Part shown: positions 10,499 to 22,119 of the stretch, piece by piece
Layout of the letters: every line of letters starts with the position of its first letter
How positions within the stretch are numbered: the stretch's first letter is position 1
Assembly: GCA_022432975.1 (NCBI GenBank)
Contig: CM039511.1
Location: 18,564,557 to 18,628,556 of the forward strand
From: Begonia masoniana
Taxonomy: Eukaryota; Streptophyta; Magnoliopsida; Cucurbitales; Begoniaceae
Direction: 5' to 3'
DNA: 64,000 nucleotides
The notes under the pieces: model-generated
Told to the model about the DNA's origin: nothing
The model's input: the letters and a program-made list of their open reading frames with translations, nothing else
Database searches by the model: none
Position numbers and translations under genes: made by a program

Positions 10499-11979
10499 TT
10501 TATTTCAATTATTTTTTAATCTTTTTAATTCATTCTTGACCTTTTTATTATTTTTAATTTGTCATATTCAAATACTTCGTTATCTCTTAAATTCATTTTT
10601 ATTTTTTTTCCTAAATAAAATATTTTTAATAATTTTAATTGATCTTCGATTTTTACAACTCTATTTTGTTTGAATCTTTTATATGTATCTTAATAGTCGT
10701 ATCATCACAAAACAGTCAACCACTCGCCATCCATTCTATGACCAGAAAGAGTCAGATCTTCCAGCATAATCTACATTGCCCAAATGCTTTAATCCATCCC
10801 TTCGTAGTCGTAACTTCCCTCAACTCACAAAGCTCAAGCTTCACTACTCGTCTCCATCCCTTAGCTAAAAGGGTTAATCCGATATCAGAAATTACAGAGT
10901 AGGAAAATCCATTGATAAAGCGAAAAGAAAGGAAAAAGAAAGTGAGAGGGAGAGGGAGAGGGAGAGGGAGAGGAGAAGATGCATTGACTCGATGATCCAA
11001 AGTGAGATCTACATAATAAACGATCTTTTCCATTTTTAAGAAGGCTGCGACTGTGAGATTCTTGAGGTTGGAAATTCTAGTTCTTCAAGATTTTGATATT
11101 ATGTATGGGTGTGACCCGAATTGTAATTAAATCTGATCATAATTCATACCGTATTTAATATTATGATTTTAAGTTACTCTATATATTGTTGTTTAAGTCC
11201 TAGAATTCAATTATAACTTGATTTTGATAGTAAATTTTTCCTTTTTCTCTAATTTTTTCTCAACAGAATTTTCTACATAAATATTGATGTCCCGTTTCAA
11301 CGTATTTTCTTTCTCGTGAAGTTCGATTTTCAAAAACTAATATCATAACATGGTTGAGAGTTTTTGTACCCAAATCCAACAAAATTTGGGCTTTGTAATT
11401 TTGGTATAAAAAGATTGCAATTTGTGGGAAAAAAAAAAGAGGAATTTTATTGTGCGCAAGTCTTCCTCCTTCAAGAAGGGAGAAGAACCCCAAAGGAGCA
11501 ACGCCATGCCGCCGCCAAGAAGAAGTCGCCTTGTCATCACCGATTAGTGTCACTCCATCATGAAATCGCCGACTGACAAGACTGTCACACGCACAAGTCG
11601 CCTCGACCTTTGCGATTCCGTCTTTTCCAATCATAAATTGTCAAGCACAAATGACACTCCAACCAACCACCCGACCTTCGATCTGAAGCAAAGAACGTCA
11701 TCACACTGTAGAGTTGTGTTGCCTATCTTTGCAGTCTCGTGAAGAAGATTATTGGTCGTCTGTTTCTACAAATCATCGGACTCCGTTGCAAGCTATATTT
11801 GTCCATACCAAGCATAGAATCGTCGTCTTCATGAGAGCCAAGATTAGTCTGAAACTGCCTTTGTCGGTCCGTAGATCACAAAACCACTACGCCTTTAAGC
11901 CAACTTGTATCTCACGCCATAGTTCATTTTTTAATCGTTGTGGTTCTTAGGTACAGAAAGTTTGGATTGTTTTTTTCTC
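10499..11979. other. AT-rich spacer, no supported gene
   Basis: Open frames occur on both strands at 11260-11740 but lack recognisable motifs, convincing starts or splice structure. Positions 10944-10973 are a short AGAGGG microsatellite. The stretch 11160-11360 ('ctctatatatt', then 'ctcaacag', then 'catggttgagag') faintly resembles a copia LTR and leader, but I cannot pair it with another LTR. Confidence 0.45.
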
Positions 11980-12209
11980 GGGTTTTTACCCCTAAACTAT
12001 GATTTTTTTTTTAAAACACTCTTAAACTAACAACCCTAACAAATCCAACTTTCAACTATTATAAACCTACTGATCATCCACCATTCTGCATTTTTTACTT
12101 AGAACGGGCGGCTGATCTAAAACGTGTGGCCCCCGTTCTGTCGGGGGGTCATTGTGGGGGGGTGGATACCACCCCGTTCCACCTGTGGTGCATGTGGAAC
12201 TGGAATGGG

Positions 12210-13889
12210 GTGCCGTTCTTTCGAGCTGCCTTGACAAATGGTTATGGAATCAAATTCACCAAAAGTGACTTTCGGCGACTGACGACAGTGTGTGAAGACG
12301 GTTGTAAGTGGCGACTGCATGGTTCGAAGATGCAAAACGAGCTTACGTTTCAAATAAAGAGTTTGACTGATTCTCATAGCTGTTCAAAAAAAATTGAGAA
12401 TCAACACGCTACAGTAAAACGGGTGGCAAATCACTATTTAGATATGTTCAAAAGTCAATTTACATGGGAAATCTCTTCCATTATTGAGATAATGAGGAAG
12501 GATTTGAGTGTCAACATTACACCCAGTCTTGCCTAAAGAGCAAGAAGTAAAGTTCGAAAACTTAATGAAGGCCTAGGCGACGAACAATACAAGCTACTGT
12601 GGTCGTACGCATCAGATATACATAGATCAAATCTGGGTAGCCAATTGTTCCTAGACACTTACTTGGTGGGCTATGACGATAATCAGTCATGCGTATTTCA
12701 AAGAATATATATGTGTATGGTTGCTTGCAAGGCAAGTTTGCTGCAGTCTGATAAACGTATTATCTGTTTGGATGGTTTTCATTTGAAGGACTCGTGTCCC
12801 GGCCAATTACTCACAACCGTCAGTATTGATGACAACGATGAAATATATCTCGTTGTTGTTGCCAACGTCAAATCAGAGTGTAGAGACTCATAGACGTGAT
12901 TTTTGCGAGTATTGAAGCAAGACCTAGACACTGAAGAGGGACACGGATGGACAATTGTTTCATATCGACAAAAGGTATAATGAATTTTCAATTGTTATTT
13001 CAAATATTGAGGGCGTTGTGGTAGTTATATTGTTTTATGTTGACTCTGTTTTTCTTTCAAATATCAGGGGTTGTTGCCTGTTGTGCTCGATGAATTACCG
13101 TTAGCCAAACACCGCTATTGCATCCGGCATATGTACACAAATTTTAAAAACCAATTTTGGGGCAGAGTATACAGAGATGCAATATAAAATGCAGTCAAAA
13201 CAACCACAAATTATCATTTCGGGATAAAAATGAGAAAATTATATCAGATTAACCCAGATGCCCACGTATCTCTTCGATGCATAGAGCCTAAATATTGGGC
13301 TAGTCATGCGTTTTCTTCGATTTTCAAGTGCAAAATGAGATTGAATAATTTGTGCGAACCATTCAATGCATTTATATTGTCTGCTAGGGACAAACCGATC
13401 TTGACCATGTTCGAGATGATCCGAAAGTGTTTGATGACTCGAATAGTGAAAAAATATGAGAAGTTGACATTGTCAACGAACGTCTTGTGTTCGTATATAA
13501 GAAAGAAGCTAGAACGTGCAGCTCAAAATTGGAGCCTTGTGTTTGCGGGAGCTGCACGATTTGAGGTCAGTAACAGCAACAAACAATATATTGTCGACAT
13601 GAATACGTGTATGTGCAACTGTTACAGGTGGAAGTTTACTGGAATCTCGTGTGTCCATTCCATTCTCTGCATGCATTTCTTGATACAAGCACCAGAGAAT
13701 TACGTGTATCAATACTATCATCGGAAAACTTATTTACAGATGTACTCACAATTTATTCATCCCGTTAGCGGCCACCAAATGTGGCCGCCACTAGAAAATG
13801 AGAAGAAAATAGTTCAGCTCAGAAGAAAGCACCAACCTTGTAGGCCGAAGAAGACAAGAGTGCGAGATATCGATAAGCCGTCAAATTAG
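12210..13889 (+). pseudogene. MuDR-type transposase of MULE-2, interrupted
   Basis: The MuDR DNA-binding region runs from about 12232 to 12390 (NGYGIKFTKSDFRRLTTVC..GCKWRLHGSK..FQIKSLTDSHSC). It is followed by a linker, then a stop near 12534. The DDE-domain start at 12700-12890 (ICLDGFHLKDSCPGQLL..VSIDDNDEIYLVVVANV) has a stop at 12891-12893. An intron-like gap ends at 'tcag' near 13069, followed by YCIRHMYTNFKNQFWG. The last frame, 13230-13889, carries a SWIM zinc finger, CNCYRWKFTGISCVH, and a basic tail PKKTRVRD. The normally variable N-terminal segment present in MULE-1 is absent. Several nonsense codons and a shifted frame make it a pseudogene. A complete MULE transposase is usually longer and joins all these parts. 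Confidence 0.85.
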
Positions 13890-14219
13890 TCGGAAGAACT
13901 CGATGATGTCGTGTTGTATATGTCGACAGTAGGGGCATAATAGTCGCACTTGTCTTCACAGAAGATCCACTTCATGCGTTGCTTCACAAGACACATTTAT
14001 GGGTTTCCACATATTTGACGGAACGCAGGTACATTTTAAAACATTTCGCTCATAAACACGCTGTCATTCTTTTTTAATATAGTTTCATTATGCGCAGGAA
14101 TCTTCGACACGCGGCCGCAGGAAAAATGAATGACTATATATTTATTATAATGCGTAATTTATGTATTTATTGTAATGTGTAATTTTGAATTTATTATAAT
14201 CTGTAATTTTGTGATTTTA

Positions 14220-14575
14220 TAACATTTGTACGATTTATTGTAATTGTTTTAATTACAATAAATCGTACAAGTGTTAGAAAATCACGAAACTTTATTGATT
14301 ATATTCTCATTATGTGATGAACATGTGATAAAATTTCAAGTAAATTCAATATCGTTTGATATTTTTTTAAAATTAATTTGAAAAATGAACAGGGGGTCTC
14401 AGCCCCGAAACGGAGGGAAAAAAATACCAAACGATATTCAATTTTCTTGAAATTTTTCATACATGTTCACCACATTATGAGAAGATAATTTGAAAAGTTT
14501 CGTTATTTTCTAACACTTGTACAATTTATTATAATTTTATTTAATTATTTTATAAAACAGACGTACAACAATTAT
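14220..14575. repeat. Palindromic module, copy A (inside MULE-2)
   Basis: Two inverted arms face each other around a GC-rich spacer (gaacagggggtctcagcc, near 14388). The arms carry the words TACCAAACGATATT, GAAATTTTT, TGTTCACCACATTATGAG and TTGTACRATTTATTRTAAT. The same arm words recur at 26865-27130, 27165-27440, 30721-30797 and 31733-31941. No coding capacity. Confidence 0.65.
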
Positions 14576-15254
14576 AATAATATAATTTTGGAGATCGGCC
14601 CCTCGTTCTAGTCTAATTATTGTCTAATGGTCTAGAGAACGACCCCCCATTCTCTCTAGCTGGCCCCTCGTTATAAAAGGCTCTTGAGAATGGGGGGGCC
14701 AGCTAGGGAGAACGGCCACTCGTTCCAGTTCCACGTGCACCGCACGCGAAACGGAGGGACCTCCAACCTACAACGACCTCCTGGCAGAACAGGGGGTTGT
14801 TGTTTTTAGATCGGTCCCCCGTCCACGTGTGGTGCACGTGGAACAAACCCCGACAGAACATATGGCCATTGGTTTTAGATCGGCCTCTCGTTCTATGCAA
14901 AAAAAATGCTGAACAGGGGGTGGTCAGGGGGCCGCAAGGGATTAAATTGTTAGGTTTATGATAGTTGAAAGTTGAATTTGTTAGGATTGTTAGTTTAATG
15001 GTATTTTAAAAAAAATCCATAATTTAAGGGTTAAAATGGTTTTTACCTTTTTGTTCTTTTCGAGGATATTTTGGTGGATTTTGTTATTGACTAGTGGAGA
15101 AGATTTGCTATTTTACCTATGTTTTTTTTGGATATCTTATTTTTTGGGCAATTTTTTTTCTAGGCAGATTTGTTCTGATTTTATGAAGCTGATTATTGTT
15201 TGGGAAATTAATATTGGACTTCAAAATTTTAGGTCGGATATTCCATTTGAAGTT

Positions 15255-15371
15255 GTATCATTTGGTGCAATAACTTCGTTGAAATTTGACATTTCATTGT
15301 TAGATCAGAGTACAAGGTTTCAGTTATGATGTGTGAAGATGTGAAATGTACTCTTATAAATGGATTTAGAC
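15255..15371 (+). pseudogene. Old copia gag remnant, part 1
   Basis: Translating from 15255 gives SFGAITSLKFDISLLDQSTRFQL, a stop, CVKM, a stop, NVLL, a stop, MDLD. This matches the start of a common plant copia gag, in which FDxxLLDxxTRFxLWxVKM is followed by xxDLDxALL. The frame is cut at 15371 by Gypsy-1 and resumes at 24197 with VALL. Confidence 0.7.
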
Positions 15372-17449
15372 TGTAACACCCGGTTTATTAGAATTAAAAT
15401 AACCAATTAATCTTCTAAGTGTGAATTTTATAGAATGAAATAGGGAGAAATAGCAATTAGGTTAATGAGTAACTAAGTGAGGGCATAAGGGTAATTGTCA
15501 ATTTATATTGTGGATAACGTATTTAAGGAAAGAGTAAATGAGGTATAGCCGTCAATGCTCATTTCACTCTCGATTTTTCAGCTCAACCCAGTAGAGCTCT
15601 CCAGACGATTTCCCTTCCCGATACCCTTCAACTTAGGTAAGTTCTTTAGTTTTCTTCATGTATTGACGAATAGATAACCGAATTAGGACAATGTGAGTAT
15701 TTTGGAAAAGTTGAGAGAAATAGCGGTTCGGGTTTGGAGTTTATTCGGGAATGCTCTATGAGTAGTGTTCCCAAACTAACTCCTTAGATTTCTGAATAGC
15801 TTAGATTAAGGTTTAACATTCTGTTTATGAATATAGGTGAACAAACCCCCGAAGTAGCTCTTAACCGAGCATTTGCTAGGAATCCAGGTAAGTAAAGTTT
15901 GCTTGTGCCTTCGGGCCTACATCACAGAACATTAGGATTTTTGTGTGTTTGAATATTTTCCTGTTTCATGCATCATATATTTGAAAATATACGAAAATGA
16001 GTTTACATGTTTTGATATAGTGAGGAAGTGAACATTCTGAAGTGATTTATGTGAAACATTTTCTGTTAAGGGAACTAATCCAACCCTTAATGAGCCAGGG
16101 ATCATACTTTGGGAAAACTGATCCAACTCCCAATTTCGAAGTGGATCCGAACATTGATCAGTATATATATATTCACTGTTAGGAGAATTAATCCAACTCC
16201 TAATGAGACAGGGATGTTCATACTTTGGGAGAAGTGATTCAACTCCCAATTTAGAGAGGAATCCGATTATAACGATGAATATGTAACAGAGATGAGAAAA
16301 GTAGAAACTGCATGCTAGGATGTCATGTCTTCAGCTTTTCATGCATTATTGCTTTACTTGCTTAGCATTAGGCTAATAGATGAGTTTTGTGATGTAGGTG
16401 AGGAAGTTTTAGCAGGTGTGTTTACTGAGTTCACAGAAGGCTAGTTGGGTTGGAGGAGTGCATCCACACAATGTTCTGGCAGCTGATGGGGCAGTTTAAT
16501 TGATGTTTGTGGAGTGAAGGTTTTATTATCAATGCTTTATTTTAGATGGATCGAGTTTTCATAACAGTAGTGATTTCAGCGTTTTGGACAAATTGAGTTT
16601 TACTTTCTGATGTTGGTATTTTTTTTGGAAATTTGAAATTTATTATTTGATGGATGTAGAGTGATGCATTGGTCTGATTTGTTTATAAAGCGATTTCAGT
16701 AGAGCAGACAGGTTCTCTTCTTAGATGGGGTCGTATAGGTATAGTTAAGAGTATTAGGAATGTCGCTCTGTTTCTATCGGTAGATGCGGTGTGTAAGTCT
16801 ATCGGAAGATGAAAGTCTATCGGTAGATGCGGTGTGTAAGTCTATCGGAAGATGAAAGTCTGTCGGTAGATGCGGTGTGTAAGTCTATCGGAAGATGAAA
16901 GTCTACCGGTAGATGTCTTATGGAGTCACGCGTGAAGCACGTGTCGGCAGATGTAGTCTAATTGATCGGAAGATGTAGTGTGTATTTTAATTCTATCGGA
17001 AAGAGTTGTATTGGCATTATCGGCGGAGGGTGTTGCGTTGTTTGTACACGTCATCGGTAGATGAAGTCTACTGAGTGATGTCTTTTGTTTTTCTTCCTTC
17101 CGGCTGACGTCATCGGCAGGAGTCTTCGGTTTTCTATTCCTGCTTCTTCCGTTGACTTAGTCGTCGGCAGATGCGTTGTCTTCTGAAACCGAAAGAGTAT
17201 TTCGTGCCTTAAACCCTCATTCCTTTCGGCTGAATATTTCTTAACATTCCCAATGACTATTTTAATAATGTTTTTCACAGTTTTGTTTAACTTCATTGTT
17301 GTTCAAAAAGAATTTCCGCTGCAAGTTTTAAATATTTTGAGAAGTCTAATTTTGACTGTCGAGTGAAGCTTTGAATTTATTATCAAAATTTCTTAGTCAT
17401 GATAATGTTATGGGTAGCGAACCGGGTTCAGATAACTCGGGGCGTTACA
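15372..17449 (+). repeat. Gypsy-1 5' LTR
   Basis: 2078 bp, TG...CA ends. It holds three 43-bp tandem units at 16774-16902, about eleven CGG(T/A/C)AGATG words between 16774 and 17170, and one full TGACGTCA near 17104. A TATA-like 'cgtatttaagg' near 15527 could set the transcript start. The minus-strand frames within it are duplicated exactly in the other LTR and are not genes. Confidence 0.95.
16774..16902 (+). repeat. 43-bp x3 tandem repeat in Gypsy-1 LTR
   Basis: Three consecutive 43-bp units each contain CGGTAGATGCGGTGTGTAAG followed by CGGAAGATGAAAGT, with one base change in unit three. A partial fourth copy follows (CCGGTAGATG). The identical array occupies 23521-23649 in the 3' LTR. Confidence 0.9.
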
Positions 17450-17452
17450 GTA

Positions 17453-17463
17453 TGGTATCAGAG
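17453..17463 (+). other. Gypsy-1 primer-binding site
   Basis: TGGTATCAGAG is complementary to the 3' end of plant initiator Met-tRNA. It starts three bases inside the 5' LTR, the normal position for minus-strand strong-stop priming. Confidence 0.9.
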
Positions 17464-17603
17464 ACATTCAGTTAAACTGTTCAAAAGATTACTCATCAGT
17501 GCCGATCGTTGCATGGAAGCACTCCAACAACTGTAAGTGTTTACCTTGACCTTAGTTATTAGATATTTACGAGCATACTTAACCCTGTCCAGGAATTTAG
17601 CAT

Positions 17604-19319
17604 ATGGCTAGACGACCAGGAAGACCGAGGATACCAAGAGAGGTACCAAGTCCAAGACGTGAGGAGGACTCTAGTGTGATCAGACAACTGACTGAGTTGA
17701 TGCGCCAACAGACTGACATAGTGCGTCAACAATCTGATCAATTAGGGGTGCTGTTGAATCGAGAAGCACAAGGAAGTGCCAACTCGGGTCCTGGTGGTGA
17801 GCATTCTGGAGATAGGTTTAGGAGACTTAGACCACCCACATTTGATGGTCAGTCAACTGATCCAGTTATTGCTGAAGGATGGCTTAGGAAGATAGAGAGC
17901 ATGTTCAGGTGTGCCAACATTGGAGAGGGAGACAAGGTCACATTGGCAACATTTCATCTGGCTGGAGATGCTCAACTTTGGTGGGAAACTATTGAGACCG
18001 CCACTGATGTTTTGGCGATGCCTTGGTCTCAATTCAAGGACATTTTCTATGAGAAGTATTTTAACAGCACTGTTCAGACTGCAAAGAAGTTGGAATTTCT
18101 GAACTTGAAGCAGACGGGGTCTGTGGCCGAGTATAGTAGACAGTTTGAGTCTCTGTCCAGGTTTGCTGGACATTTCGCTCACCAGGATGAGGATAAGGTG
18201 TTCAAATTTGTGCATGGACTTAAGCCTGAAATTTATAGAGGGGTTAAATTCTGTGGAATTAAGGGTTTGACATTAAGTGAAGTTGTGTCCACTGCCCTGG
18301 AAGTAGAAGAAGCTGAGAGGAAGTGTGCTGGACCGAAGGAAGCCCCACAAAGGTTTGTTCAGCCACATCCTCATAGAGGGATGAAGAGGCCAAGTGAAGG
18401 CCAAAGTAGCCAAGGAGAAGGAGGAAAGGTGCAGAATGTCAGGAAATTTCCTCAGTGTCCTAAGTGCTTGAAGAACCACCCCGGGGAATGCAGAATGGGA
18501 TTTGGGAAATGTTTCAACTGTGAGGAGGTTGGACATACATTCAAGGAGTGCTCGAAGCCTAGAGTCACCAGATGCTTCAACTGTAACAAAGTTGGACACA
18601 TTAGTAGAGACTGCCCAAATCCAAAGAGTGGCCCTGCTTTGATCAAACCAAGAATATTCTCCATGATGGAGTCAAGTGAAGAACAGCCCGCTGTTGTGTC
18701 AGGTACCATATTGATCAATTCCGTGCCTGCTTTTACTTTATTAGATTCTTGTGCAACGCATTCGTTTATTGCATCTGCATTTGCTGATAAGTTAGATGTA
18801 CAGTTTACCCCTTCCATGCATATGTTTAATGTCGCTTTACCCTCTGGTGAAAGCATGCACTCTAACCGAGTGATGCTAGACAGTGATGTGTTAGTAGGAA
18901 ATGTGAGTTTACCTGCTGATCTTATTGTTATGGATATTTTGGGATTTGATGTGATCTTAGGAATGGACTGGTTGTTTAAACACCATGCCACAATTGATTG
19001 TAGAACTGGAATAGTTAGTTTCCAACCCCCTGGTAGTTTGAAACATACCTTCCAAGCTTCAGAGAAGAGTAAGGAAATGTCTGTTATGACTTCTTTAAAT
19101 TTTAGACCTTCACTATGCAAGGAGTACTTGTGCTTCTTGGCATGTGTTCTAGATACACAACTTGTAGAAAAGGCAACTCCTCAAAATATCCTTGTTGTCC
19201 AAGACTTCCCTGAAGTGTTTCTAGATGACCTTCCCGGTTTGCCACCAGATAGAGAAATTGAGTTTGTTGTAGATGTCTACCCTGGAGCTGAACCTGTGTC
19301 TAAAATCCCTATAGGTTAG
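17604..19319 (+). CDS. Gypsy-1 gag-protease (5' part of the polyprotein)
   Basis: ATG at 17604, 571 codons. A basic, RG-rich start ([13 protein letters not shown]) is followed by a helical gag region with the chromovirus signature LWWETI, then [19 protein letters not shown] and [14 protein letters not shown]. Two CCHC knuckles lie at about 18510-18551 ([14 protein letters not shown]) and 18571-18612 ([14 protein letters not shown]), preceded by a third Cys-rich motif [12 protein letters not shown]. The aspartic protease active site at 18744-18755 reads D-S-C-A, where the family has D-S/T-G-A; this would normally cripple processing. The frame ends at a TAG (19317-19319) produced by a one-base deletion near 19310, just before the RT domain. 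Everything else matches an intact element, so the break is recent. Confidence 0.9.
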   Translation: MARRPGRPRIPREVPSPRREEDSSVIRQLTELMRQQTDIVRQQSDQLGVLLNREAQGSANSGPGGEHSGDRFRRLRPPTFDGQSTDPVIAEGWLRKIESMFRCANIGEGDKVTLATFHLAGDAQLWWETIETATDVLAMPWSQFKDIFYEKYFNSTVQTAKKLEFLNLKQTGSVAEYSRQFESLSRFAGHFAHQDEDKVFKFVHGLKPEIYRGVKFCGIKGLTLSEVVSTALEVEEAERKCAGPKEAPQRFVQPHPHRGMKRPSEGQSSQGEGGKVQNVRKFPQCPKCLKNHPGECRMGFGKCFNCEEVGHTFKECSKPRVTRCFNCNKVGHISRDCPNPKSGPALIKPRIFSMMESSEEQPAVVSGTILINSVPAFTLLDSCATHSFIASAFADKLDVQFTPSMHMFNVALPSGESMHSNRVMLDSDVLVGNVSLPADLIVMDILGFDVILGMDWLFKHHATIDCRTGIVSFQPPGSLKHTFQASEKSKEMSVMTSLNFRPSLCKEYLCFLACVLDTQLVEKATPQNILVVQDFPEVFLDDLPGLPPDREIEFVVDVYPGAEPVSKIPIG

Positions 19320-22084
19320 CACCTGCAGAACTCAAGGAATTAAAAGAGCAGTTGGAAGAGTTGTTAGAGAAAGGGTTCATACGCCCTAGCTTTTCACCAT
19401 GGGGTGCACCTGTCCTTTTTGTCAAGAAGAAGGATGGATCAATGCGCATGTGCATTGATTACAGAGAATTGAATAAGCTTACAGTCAAGAACAAGTATCC
19501 CCTGCCTAGAATTGATGACTTATTTGACCAGCTTAGAGGTGCGAGAGTTTTCTCAAAAATTGACCTTAGATCCGGTTATTACCAGCTTAAGGTTAAAACT
19601 GAAGATATCCCGAAGACTGCCTTTCGTACTAGGTATGGACATTATGAGTTTCTGGTCATGTCTTTTGGTTTGACAAACGCACCAGCAGCCTTTATGGATC
19701 TTATGAACAGAGTGTTTCATGAGTATTTGGACAAGTTTGTCATTGTATTTATAGATGACATTCTAATCTATTCCAAAACCAAGGAGGAGCATGCAGAACA
19801 CTTAAACTTAGTGTTAGGATTACTGAAACAGCACCAACTATACGCCAAGTTTTCTAAGTGTGAATTTTGGTTGGACCAAGTTCACTTTTTAGGACATGTC
19901 ATTTCTGGAAATGGATTATCTGTTGATCCAGCTAAGGTTCAAGCAGTTAGGGAATGGCCCCAACCGAAGAATGCCACCGATATCAGAAGTTTTCTTGGAC
20001 TAGCAGGATACTATAGAAAGTTCATTGAAGGATTTTCAAAGATTGCTACACCTCTCACTAAGTTGACTAGGAAGAATGTAAAGTACACATGGACCGATGA
20101 ATGTGAACTTAGTTTCCGAACTTTGAAACAGAAACTGACCAATGCTCCTATTTTAACCCTTCCAGTTGAAGGTGGTAAGTATAGTATTTACTGTGATGCA
20201 TCCAAGATTGGACTGGGCTGTGTCTTGATGCAGGACGGGAAAGTTATAGCTTACGCTTCCAGGCAGTTGAAAACGCATGAGAAGAATTACCCCACGCATG
20301 ACTTAGAATTAGCTGCAGTGGTGTTTGCACTTAAGATTTGGAGACATTATCTGTATGGACAATCTTGTGAAATATTCTCAGACCATAAAAGTCTGAAATA
20401 TATTTTCACTCAAAAAGAATTAAATATGAGGCAACGTAGATGGTTAGAATTTGTAAAAGATTATGATTTTGAGATCAAGTACCATCCCGGAAAAGCAAAT
20501 GTTGTGGCGGATGCCTTGAGCAGGGTAGCAACATCAGCCCCGACTATGAGTTTCAGTATGCCGTTAGCCTTAGAATCTGAATTTCGAAGGTTTAATCTAG
20601 AAGCAGTATCTAGCGTATCAGCTATACTTTCGGCCATAACCTTAAGACCTACTATTCTTGAGAAGATAAAGGAAGCTCAGTCGAACGATGATGACTGTAA
20701 CAAGTTCAAGTCAAGCATAGACTCCACGGACAAATCGGATTTCAACTATTCTTCCGATGGAATCCTTAAGTTTAGGAATAGGTGGTTTGTTCCTGCCATT
20801 AAAGAGCTTCGTGATGAGATTCTTTCTGAGGCTCATTCCTCTAGATTCTCAGTTCACCCTGGGTGTACGAAGATGTATGAGGATCTGAAACAGCATTATT
20901 GGTGGCCTGGAATGAAAAGAAGTGTGGCAGAATATGTAGGATCATGTTTATGTTGTCAGCAGATTAAAGCTGAACATCAGAGACCTGCAGGAACATTACA
21001 ACCTTTGCCAATTCCTGAATGGAAATGGGAACAAATAACCATGGACTTTGTGGTAGGATTGCCTAAAACAGTAAAAGGACATGATGCAATTTGGGTAATA
21101 GTTGACCGTTTAACCAAATCAGCCCACTTCCTGCCTATGAAGATGACATACTCAATGGATCAACTTGCTGAGTTGTATGTGCACGAAATTGTCAGATTGC
21201 ATGGAGTTCCAAGTATTATAGTCTCAGACCGAGATGCTAGATTCACATCTAAGTTTTGGAAGAGTTTGCATAAGGCAATGGGGACTCAGCTTAGTTTCAG
21301 TACAGCTTTCCACCCTCAAACAGATGGACAATCCGAAAGGACTATTCAGATTTTAGAAGATATGCTTCGTGCTTGTGTTTTAGATTTCCAAGGTTCCTGG
21401 AGTAAGTACCTAGCTTTAGTAGAATTTTCTTATAACAATAGTTTTCAGGCAACAATAGGAATGGCACCGTATGAAGCATTGTATGGACGAAAATGCAGAT
21501 CACCCTTGTATTGGGATGAAGTTGGTGAAGCACAGTTACTTGGTCCTGATATTGTGCAGCAAACTGTTGAGAAGGTTGCTCTCATCCGTCAGAGGATTTT
21601 AACAGCTCAAAGTCGACAGAAAAGCTATGCTGACAGGAGGCGCAGAGAGTTAGAGTTTGAAGTTGGTAGTGAGGTTTTTCTTAAGGTATCACCATTCAAA
21701 GGAGTTGTGAGATTTGGGAAGAGAGGGAAGCTTAACCCAAGATATGTTGGACCTTTCTCAATCTTGAAAAGGATTGGAAAATCAGCATATGAGCTGCAAT
21801 TGCCAGACTCTATGGAAGGAATCCACAATGTGTTCCATATTTCTATGCTTAAGAAGTGCTTGAGGGATCCATCTCAGATTGTGGAACAGCAGAACATTGA
21901 AATTCAACCTACACTGACCTATGAGGAGAGACCAGTAAGAATCTTGGATTATGCAGTGAAAGTATTACGCAACAAGGAAGTTCCACTAGTGAAAGTCTTA
22001 TGGCATAATCAGAATATAGAGGAGACAACTTGGGAACGCCAGCAAGACATGATGGACCAGCATCCAAGATTGTTCAGGTACTGA
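19311..22084 (+). CDS. Gypsy-1 pol: RT, RNase H, integrase, chromodomain
   Basis: This is the same polyprotein continued in the next frame; the open frame covers 19352-22084 (910 codons) and has no ATG of its own. RT motifs: [45 protein letters not shown] and the catalytic FIDDIL (about 19749-19766). RNase [17 protein letters not shown] with [20 protein letters not shown]. Integrase: an HHCC finger ([20 protein letters not shown]) and the DDE triad within [17 protein letters not shown] and [11 protein letters not shown]. The C-terminal [36 protein letters not shown] is chromodomain-like, expected to steer integration to heterochromatin. No nonsense codon occurs inside. Without the frameshift it would be a full-length pol. 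Confidence 0.92.
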
Positions 22085-22119
22085 ATTTTGAGGACAAAAT
22101 TCTTTTAAGGAGGGTAGAT

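Larger units (their letters stand above)
11980..15047 (+). mobile_element. MULE-2: Mutator-like element with both TIRs
   Basis: Terminal inverted repeats of about 95 bp lie at 11983-12068 and 14952-15047. Both contain AAACTAACAA.CCTAACAAA, then CAACTTTCAACTAT, then ATAAACCT, as read inward. Flanking ttttttctc (11971-11979) and tttttgttc (15048-15056) agree at 7/9 and may be a worn 9-bp duplication. Inside are GC-rich subterminal blocks, a MuDR transposase pseudogene on plus (12210-13889) and a palindromic module (14220-14575). MULE-1 belongs to the same family. It may have inserted into the leader of the copia remnant that resumes near 15255. Confidence 0.8.

Noticed and set aside
11260..11740. 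Possible small gene on either strand
   Set aside because: No conserved motif, no convincing start or splice sites, and open frames on both strands.
15932..16249. Minus-strand frame of 105 codons, repeated exactly at 22680-22997
   Set aside because: Both copies lie in the Gypsy-1 LTRs. The exact repetition reflects LTR identity, and no motif supports a protein.
16774..16902. CRISPR-like array
   Set aside because: The 43-bp units are contiguous with no unique spacers, and the setting is a plant LTR.
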